Source: Corbicula japonica
Taxonomy: Eukaryota > Mollusca > Bivalvia > Venerida > Cyrenidae
Direction: 5' to 3'
Assembly (NCBI GenBank): GCA_038501625.1
Contig: JAZAYU010000012.1
Location: forward strand, 11,095,338 to 11,159,337
Length of the DNA stretch: 64,000 nucleotides
The notes beneath the pieces were generated by a model. That model searched no databases and was not told the DNA's origin. It saw nothing but the letters and a program-made list of their open reading frames with translations. This document shows positions 51,101 to 60,100 of the stretch, piece after piece (the first letter of the stretch is position 1; every line of letters starts with the position of its first letter). Both the position numbers and the translations under genes were made by a program.

Positions 51101-54100
51101 ATCTTTTTACCCCATATATACAGGTTTTTATGTGGTGTAGATATAGATCTGCTCCCACATCCATGCCATCTGTTCTGGATTTGCACTGGTCGCATCTTGG
51201 TCACACAGACCTGACTCATTTACAGAGATTTAAAATAAAGCCACAAAAAACCCTGCTTTTAAAACCATCTTCTTGTCTTGGAACTAATAAGGTCTTAATA
51301 ATGAGGTGGCCTTTATGCTGGAGAGGAAAATTTTTAAAAAAAGAGCAGTAAAAAAGTGGTCTTAAGGACAAGAAGGTCTTAGCTTTGGGGTGGTCTATTA
51401 AAGAGGTTTAAATGCACTTACCTTCATAAAGACTTTTTGCACAAAGACAAGATGGTTGAGCAGATCTGTGGTCAGACTGTGCTCAAACATTCCAACCTCT
51501 GCCACTGCATTCAAATAGTTACCCTCCTGTAATGATGAAAAATTATAACCTTGTACTCCATGCATAAGTAAAGACATATTACTAAAATTACAGTTTTAAT
51601 AAATAGATTATATAAATCTGGATCTACCCTGGCCTCCCATGTGAAGGGGTATCCATGAGGTAAGGAATTGATTAAAACTGTAAGCTTGTGAATTACCTTC
51701 AACATAAGTCCTTCCGTAAGGTCCTCTGTGACAGGTGCATTCGCACTGAAGTGTCTGTAATCAGCATACACATGTATCGGAGGCAGATCTATACTAGCAG
51801 AAGAAGGGATGGATGTCTCCATCGTCTTTACCTTAAATAATAAATGTGGTACTGTCAAACTGGAGTTGATTTCACACTTTTTAACTCTTTACCCCATTGC
51901 ATATAGCTGTTACAGTATGGATCCAGATTGTCCAGCACAGATTATGCCATCTGATCAGGATCTAAACTGTTTGCTTTCCAATTCATTAGCTTACTTCTGT
52001 AAATGAATGTGTTTAAACTCACATGTAAATGAGTGTGTTTAAACTCATATGTAAATGAGTGTGTTTAACTTTACATGTAAATGAGTGTGTTTAAACTGAC
52101 ATGTTAATGAGTGTGTTTAAACTCACATGTAAATGAGTGTGTTAAAACTCACATGTAAATGAGTGTGTTTAAACTTACATGTAAATGAGTGTGTTTAAAC
52201 TCACATGTAAATGAGTAAATTTAGAGAATCTAAAACCATGCCTATAAAAAGCCGCTTTACTATAAATTTCATGCTCAAGAATATAAAGAGATCACAGTAT
52301 GTGGTGAAAGCACTGGCAAATATATTCTATCTGATATATGCAACCAAACATCTACAGAGGTATGAATCACATGGCAAAGCAATTTAACCCTTTACTTCAT
52401 AGATAAACCCTTATTGCTTTGGAAACGGGTGATAGATAGATAGTCCTCAAATCTGTGCCATCTGATCAGGATCTGCACTGTTTTCTTCAAGGTCAGAAAT
52501 AACCCCATAGATCCAAAAAATGAACAGTGCAGATCTTGATAAGAGGCATGTATGTGCTGGCTGATTTGGATCTACACTGGTGGCCCATGGGATAAATGGC
52601 ATATAAATGGAGGAAAGTGTTAATCTTATAGAAGGAAGCAAGACTATTAATGGGCTGTATCTGCATTGACAATTTAACAACCAAACATCTGCACAGGTAT
52701 GGCATAGGAAAGCAATTTTATATTGAGGAAAGAGGCAATACTTTTTCAGTTCTATAGTTGGATTGACCATGTTTTTTCTTTAAACCTTTACTCTAAATAC
52801 CAACCAAACCATTGACTGTTTAAATGTCTGACTTCTGGCTCAAAAGTTAACTGTTACTCCTTATAAATGATTTTTGGCCTGTGTAGTTTCAATACAGCTG
52901 GAACAGCCATAAATCTGCTCTGGATCTACACTGGTCACTTTTTGTTCAGAAATAACCTAATTGATATAAAGCAAAGAGTGTAGATTCTGATCAGACATCA
53001 TGAATGCACTGTTATCTACACTGTTTGCCCGTAAGCAATCCTATCCTAATGGTTAATTTTTTATAGAGTGTACGACCTCATGCTATCATGTAAATGATCT
53101 GAGAGCAATAAAATGCATTGTATAATATTGTATTCCAATGAACTGCAGTAAAGAGATGGAATATAAATACTGTGAATTCATTTATATTTGTTGGGCACTA
53201 ATATTCTCAGATTTTGTGGAAAGGTCCATCTACATATTTAACCCTTTTCTCCATATATACACATTTTTAGGCATGTGCTACCAGTGCAGATCCAGATCTG
53301 CCAGCAAATCAGTGCCATCTGATCAGGATCTGCACTGGTTGCTTTTTGGTCAGAAATAACCTAACGATTCAAAAAGCGAACAGTTTAGATCCTGATCAGA
53401 CAGCATGGATGTGCCGGCTGATCTGGATCTACACTGTTTGCCCAGGCAATAAAGGTGTGTCTACTGAGGAAAGGGTTGAAACCACATTGAAATGTATAAT
53501 TTATTGCTAATGTATTTTAGAAAATTGAAAACCATAAATTTAAGAATCCACAAAAATCTGTTAAACAAAAAGTTCATGCCCTTGAATATAATTGAATCCA
53601 TAGTAGAGTGATATGGGGAATTTCGGATAAAAAAATGTAAAATCCTCCTTAGCCTTACATTATCAATTGCTGTGTATACCTTTTCATACATCTCCAACTA
53701 AAATAAATGTGAACAATAAGAAATAACTTTAAATATATACAAATACTAAAGTAACCACAAAATAAAGAAAAAAATTAAAATCGGTGAAACCTGTTAAATA
53801 AATTTTGTTCAGAGATTTCAGTCACAGTTTGCTTTGTACTCTATCCATAAGATGAGCGCCTGTGAAACATTAGGATATTCAATAGTAATAAGGGTGAACC
53901 CCTTATCCCTGCTCCCATAGGGTGAACCTCTTATCCCTGCTCCCATAGAGTGAACCCCTTATCCCTGCTCCTATAGAGTGAACCCCTTATCCCTGCTCCC
54001 ATAGGGTAAACCCCCTTATCCCTGCTCCAATAGAGTAAACCCCTTATCCTTGCTCCCATAGGGTGAACCCCTTATCCCTGCTCACATAGGGTGAACCCCT

Positions 54101-57100
54101 TATCCCTGCTCCCATAGGGTGAACCCCTTATCCCTGCTCCCATAGTGAACCCCTTATCCCTGCTCCCATAGGGTGAACCCCCTTATCCCTGCTCCAATAG
54201 GGTGAACCCCTTATACCTGCTTCCATAGGGTGAACCCCTTACCCCTGCTCCCATAGGATGAACCCCTTATCCCTGCTCCCATAGAGTGAACCCCTTATCC
54301 CTGCTCCCAAAGAGTGAGTTCCTAACCCCTGCTCCCATAAAGTGAACCCTTTATCCCTGCTCCCATAGGGTGAACCCCTTATCCCTGCTCCCATTTTGAT
54401 ACCGAGTATTCAGGGTGGTTTAAGTGAGTTTGCAATATGCAAGTAAGCTGTATGTAGTAAGCAAAATTTACAAATTTAGGTATGCAGATTACATTTCATT
54501 TGGTTATCTAGTCTAAAACTAACGAGTAGTGAATGGGTCGCTTGCAAGATTTCTACAAAGGGGTTCATTTAGGGCAGTCTTAATTGTATAGTAACTTCAA
54601 AATAATTTCCAACCTTCTGGCATAAAATTCCCATTAAAATGAAATATTGCAGCCTAAAAGGGGATCAAGCAATCCTAATGACCTCCCTCTGGATCTGCTT
54701 GAGTCAGTACTTGGGTCAAAAAATGCTAGAGGATTCAATACTAAGTAAGTACTCCATCCCCTCCACTTTCCCAACCCCACCTGCTCCCCACCCTACCCAG
54801 CAAGAGTTTATCAACAAGCAATTACATGTAACTGAAATCTCACTTGAATAAACTGAAACAACATAAAACTAACGGCATACCTTATCAGTAATTCTAAGAC
54901 TGCTCCTTCTAACAAGATCTTCCTGAATAGTTTTAAACAACAATTTGTATCATTACACAATTAATTTATTTGCGTGGGAAAATCATAACATGTATCTTAA
55001 TTTGGGTGGAAAAATATTGGAAATTCCAAATAATGGAGCCAGAACACCACATTATAAAGTGTTTAAAACGTACCGCACTTCTTACTAGCTGTACAAACTC
55101 TTGGTAACAAAATGTTGCCTAAATGCATTAACAGGCCATTAATCTAGCATATCATCATATTCAACATAATTCATGTGTCTATAAGCGTGTGACCAAGTTT
55201 TAAGAAAATTATAAGAAAGCGGAAGAAGTTTACACAGACAGGCAGACATAGATCATTTTGAATGTTGGGAATTAAAATACATGTATAAGGTTTGGACAAT
55301 AAATACCTTAGGACACTAAATTGACTTTAAACTCTTAAGATATCTTGGCAAGAAGCGATGATAATTATGACAATTTTCATGGTTTTGGTGACAAAATAGT
55401 ATTGGGTTTCACAGGGAGGGGTTATTAATCATTTTTAGTTTGTATTGTAAACAAAGTGTGACAGATAAGGAAAATAAAAAGCAAGATTAATCATAATGGC
55501 TAATTTGGGTACCATCGATATATGCTTTTTAGTTCAAGTATCACAAGCATCTGTAGGTCAGATAATTTCACTTCAAACTAAAATGCACTCTATTACCCAA
55601 CAACTAAATGACAAGCATTCTGAGATTAAATCTGAATGGGTTAACAGTGGTAACAATAAACAACCCAGCATCAACAACAACAACACACAATAACAGTAAT
55701 AATTTACAGAGAAATAAAAACTTCCTCATACACAACAACATTAAGTAACATGCTTTCAATACACTTTATCTAGATATTGGTTATCTCTATACAACAATAA
55801 GTTACTTTCTAATATCATTGTTTAATTGCAGAATGAATGATTTTTTCCTTTCCTAAAATTCTCAGCTATCTGTACACAAAACCTCCATATATACACCTTT
55901 AAGGCATGTGCATACAGTTTAGATCCAGACTAGCCCACATATCTGTGCAGTCTAATCAGGATCTGTACTGCTGGCTTTTTGAAGTTTTAGGTTATTTCTA
56001 ACCAAAAATCAAACAATACAAATCCTGATCAGACAGAACGAATTTGCCAGCTAATCTGGATCTACTAAGGCTGCACATGCGACATGCCATAAGATGCATA
56101 TATATGGAGGGTTATAAGTTTAAATACAAACCTTTGACTTGAAACTCAAGGTATGGTGTGGCAAATCTAAGGTGAATCTCGCCTTCTTCACAGTGATACC
56201 ACTGATTGTTATCGCTTGAGTCTGAAAATGAAAACAATTTTACTCGTGGAAAATCAATAGTGGATTGCATCGAACCATATAGATGGTTGCTATCTTAAAG
56301 TTACATTACAGTCAAACCTGTTTTCAAAGACCACTCACTGGAAAATCCAAAACTGGCAGGTGGTCTTTGTTCAAGGGGAATGTGTTCTTTCACCCTTTCC
56401 TCCAAATATACGCATTTTTACACATGTGCGACCAGTGTAGATCCAGATCAGCCGTCACATCCTTGCTGTCTGATCAGGATCTGCACTGGTTGTAATTTGG
56501 TCAGAAATAACCTAACAAATCAAAAAGCGAACAGTGCAGATCCTGATCAGACAGCACGGATGTGCCAGCTGATCTGGATCTACACTGTTCGCCCAGGCAA
56601 TAAGGTGTGTTTATGGAGGAAAGGGTTAAATCAGTGGGAAAAATGAAATGTGGTCTTTATCCACAGGCGTTTTTTGTTTACAGCTTGTCTTTTGCAAAGA
56701 CTGGACAGTAGCTGTTATTCTGAGGAGAGTTTTAGATACAGGGATTCCGGGTTTACTCTAGTTATTTTAGAGAACCTCTAATAAATGTTAACTTCCTGTG
56801 CACAACACACACTGTTGTCCATTTTCTTGGGAAAAGTGAGGTTTACTGTACTTTTTTAACTTTCCTGATACCTTTAAAATGGTACCGTCATTGTTTGAAT
56901 ATAAGACGCACTTTTTTCCCAGAATTCAGAGGTAAAAAGTAAAGGGAGCGGCTAATACACAGGTTTGGCTGTGTATACACTTTATTATGCCATTTTCATC
57001 TGTTCCATCAGGTTGTGTGGCGGTGCGGCTTATACATGAGTGCGGCTTATATTCGAACAATGACGGTATTTAGATGGAATACCTTCCTGTCTCCATAATT

Positions 57101-60100
57101 CTATATTTTGTACATTATCAGATTTTTGAAGTATTCAAAGGGATTTTATAATGTTCATTAAATAGGATCTGTATGACAAAACTGGAATAAATGCTTACCT
57201 TATACTGTGCCCTGAGTGAGGGAAGCAGTGCCGCCCCTATCGTGATACCTTGCAGAATAGCCTTTAGATGTATGTGAAACGCCACAGTTTTCTTTGCTTC
57301 AATAATTCTCTCGGATTGGGGTAGTGAGGATGGGCGAGGAACCTCATTTCCTGATCCTCTCGAATCCAGAGTGCCAAAGTCCATCTCAACATTACGGCTA
57401 AAACAAAAATAAATTGTAAACTAGAATGTGTCCTTGGACACTGATGCCCCGACTGCTGCAACAAAATCTGTAATAACAATGGGCCATAACTCTTTTAAAA
57501 ATGGTGGCAGGAACGGAACTTGTAGCATTTAATAATCTTGAAATAATCTTTATACTTCAGTTAATAATTCCTGCATAAATCCCTCACATATTGTTGTTAG
57601 TAATACATTACTCATTTTGGGCAGTTTAACTGATGTTTTGTGTTGCTTAGTTTTCGTGTTTGAATGTAAACAGAATTTAAGGGAATTTTTATATCTAGCT
57701 TTTTTCACTGTTCTATTTTTTCTTCAAATAAGTAAAACAAAGATCCATTTAAAATGTTTATTTGGGCAAAGTTTTATTAAACTGCATTTAAACTGCATTT
57801 TGCTGTTACGAGAAATTATTATATTTAATATATTTTACTTATCACAGTGCAATGCAAAAAGTGCAATACCTTAAGTTTAAAACCATTTGTCTACTAACCT
57901 TGTTCGAGATATTGGTCTCCTGAACTCTTGAAGTGTACTTGACAGCTGAGTTGTCCCCCTTGTTAACATGCCATGCAGAATGACCGGATGCTGAGGAATA
58001 TCTACCTCTATCTCACCTATGGATACCACAGCAGAGTTGTGGCCCTTGCCTCTACGCTTCACTGTCGTATGCAAGGCCTGAGATCTACCAACATTCACTG
58101 TGACCACAGTTCTGAAAATGGCATAACAAAATTTACACGTATCATACCATATGCTTTTGTTTCACTGCTAAACAATCACTGACTGACCCTAAACTGCCTA
58201 TTTGATGGTCTGATTTTATACTTGCAGCATAATAACATGATATTTCAGTGAAAAACACTAACAAACGAAGCTAAATAAAGCGTAAATCAAACAAGAAAAC
58301 CATTTAAATACTGTTATGAAGGGCCTATACGCCTTTCCAATAAACAGTTTTGCAGTCCTGTACGAGTTACTTCCCGTGACCGGAAATCAATCCAAAATGA
58401 GGCTCTGCGTTAAAGCTGAACGATCGGACTTAGGCTTAAGCACATAATAGCTAAAATTATCCACTATATCGCAGATCTGGTTCGTCACAGGCGGTGAAAA
58501 AACAAAAAGTTGCTGGTCTGTTATTATAGCCAGACTTTTTTATTTTCACTTTTTATGAGATATTTAGATTTTTAATGTTTTAAGAACATGAACAATTCTT
58601 GTTGATAGCAGGCAGTATGTAATTCAATTTAGTCAAAAACAAACATAAGCATTAATTTTACGAATTTCTGTACAACATTTTCATCTTAATGTCTTTTCTG
58701 TTGAAAATTATATTTTACTGGTGTGAAAGTTTCAAATTGCTAAGACTGGTAATGCGCTATAATCCGGAAATCGTGATATGTCAACATCTGGTTACATGAT
58801 CTGTAGACAAATAAAATTACAATCTGAATTTGTTGATACTTACACATTTGAACAACAGAATTGTCATTATAATTTATGGCGTTTATGTTCAACAAATAAA
58901 TAATTTCAATTTATTAAAACTTATACTTCACAACCAAAAATGATTGATTCTGTCCTGAAATAAAGAAAGGATCGGTAATTGTTTGCCGGCTTCCAATAAA
59001 GATGGGAATATTTATATCACATTATGGTTACATATCCAATTTAGATTACTTGACAGTTTGTAATTTTGGCATAAAAGCCCAAACGCTTAATTAACATAAT
59101 GAAATGTTTTGCCAAGATTTGTTTCTTATTGACGGCTTTTGTTTCTATAACGTGTCGTAATACGGATTAAGAATCCATATAATTGCTTAATCAAATACAT
59201 TTGCTGACACATCCATTAATTAAAGGACTCCGATATACCTAATAATTGGGAGTTGTAGATACCTAGCAAATATTAATTACACGATCTCTATTGGTCAATG
59301 ATATCTGCCCCTTTCAGTAATTGACAGGTGACCCCTTATGCGCGACAATTTGACATTTTTATGGCATGCCGCCTTCAAAATCAATCACCGCCGACATATT
59401 CATAACATGATGTAGTTGATTAGATACGCTAATCCCGAAACCAGCCTCAATTAAGCCGTGGAGAGAACACTGGCTGTTAGTTAAAGTCGTCTAGTGTTTA
59501 ACGCGAAGAATAATGACTGGACACTTTTAGTCAAAGAAACTTGGTTGTTTTATAAATTATTTTCAAAAATATCATGACGCTGATGCATTATTAATAACTC
59601 AACGAGAAAATATATTTGTCAAAAAAGAATTATATGATAAAAAAGAAAGTTTTAGGTACATATTCGTATTATGTTAACACAGCGAGCTATCATTTTTCCC
59701 GTAGAGCAGTCACGTGACTGGACAGGGGAGGTAACCTTAAAAATTCATCGAATTATTGGAAAGGCGTATACTAGGAAGGAATGTTGAGTTCATGAGAAAT
59801 GAGTGCATGTTATCACAAATGATACATGGTTTAACATGATGAGCCGTCACAACTGTGCCATCTGATCAGGATCTACATGCTCACTCTTAGACTCATTACG
59901 TTATTTCTTACCTATAAACAACCAGTCTTTATCCAGATCAAATAGCTCAAACATGCCACCTTATCTGGATTTACACTGATCATACATGCAATAAAACATG
60001 TATACAGTTGAACCTGCATTAGGAGCCACCTGCATTCAGCAACCACCCCTCTTGAACAGCCAATTTGAATATGTCCTAAACTGACATTTTGTTCTTAGGT

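Noticed and set aside
53885..54400. CRISPR-like array of 27-28-bp units
   Set aside because: Units are contiguous with no unique spacers, in an intron of an animal gene; an ordinary minisatellite.
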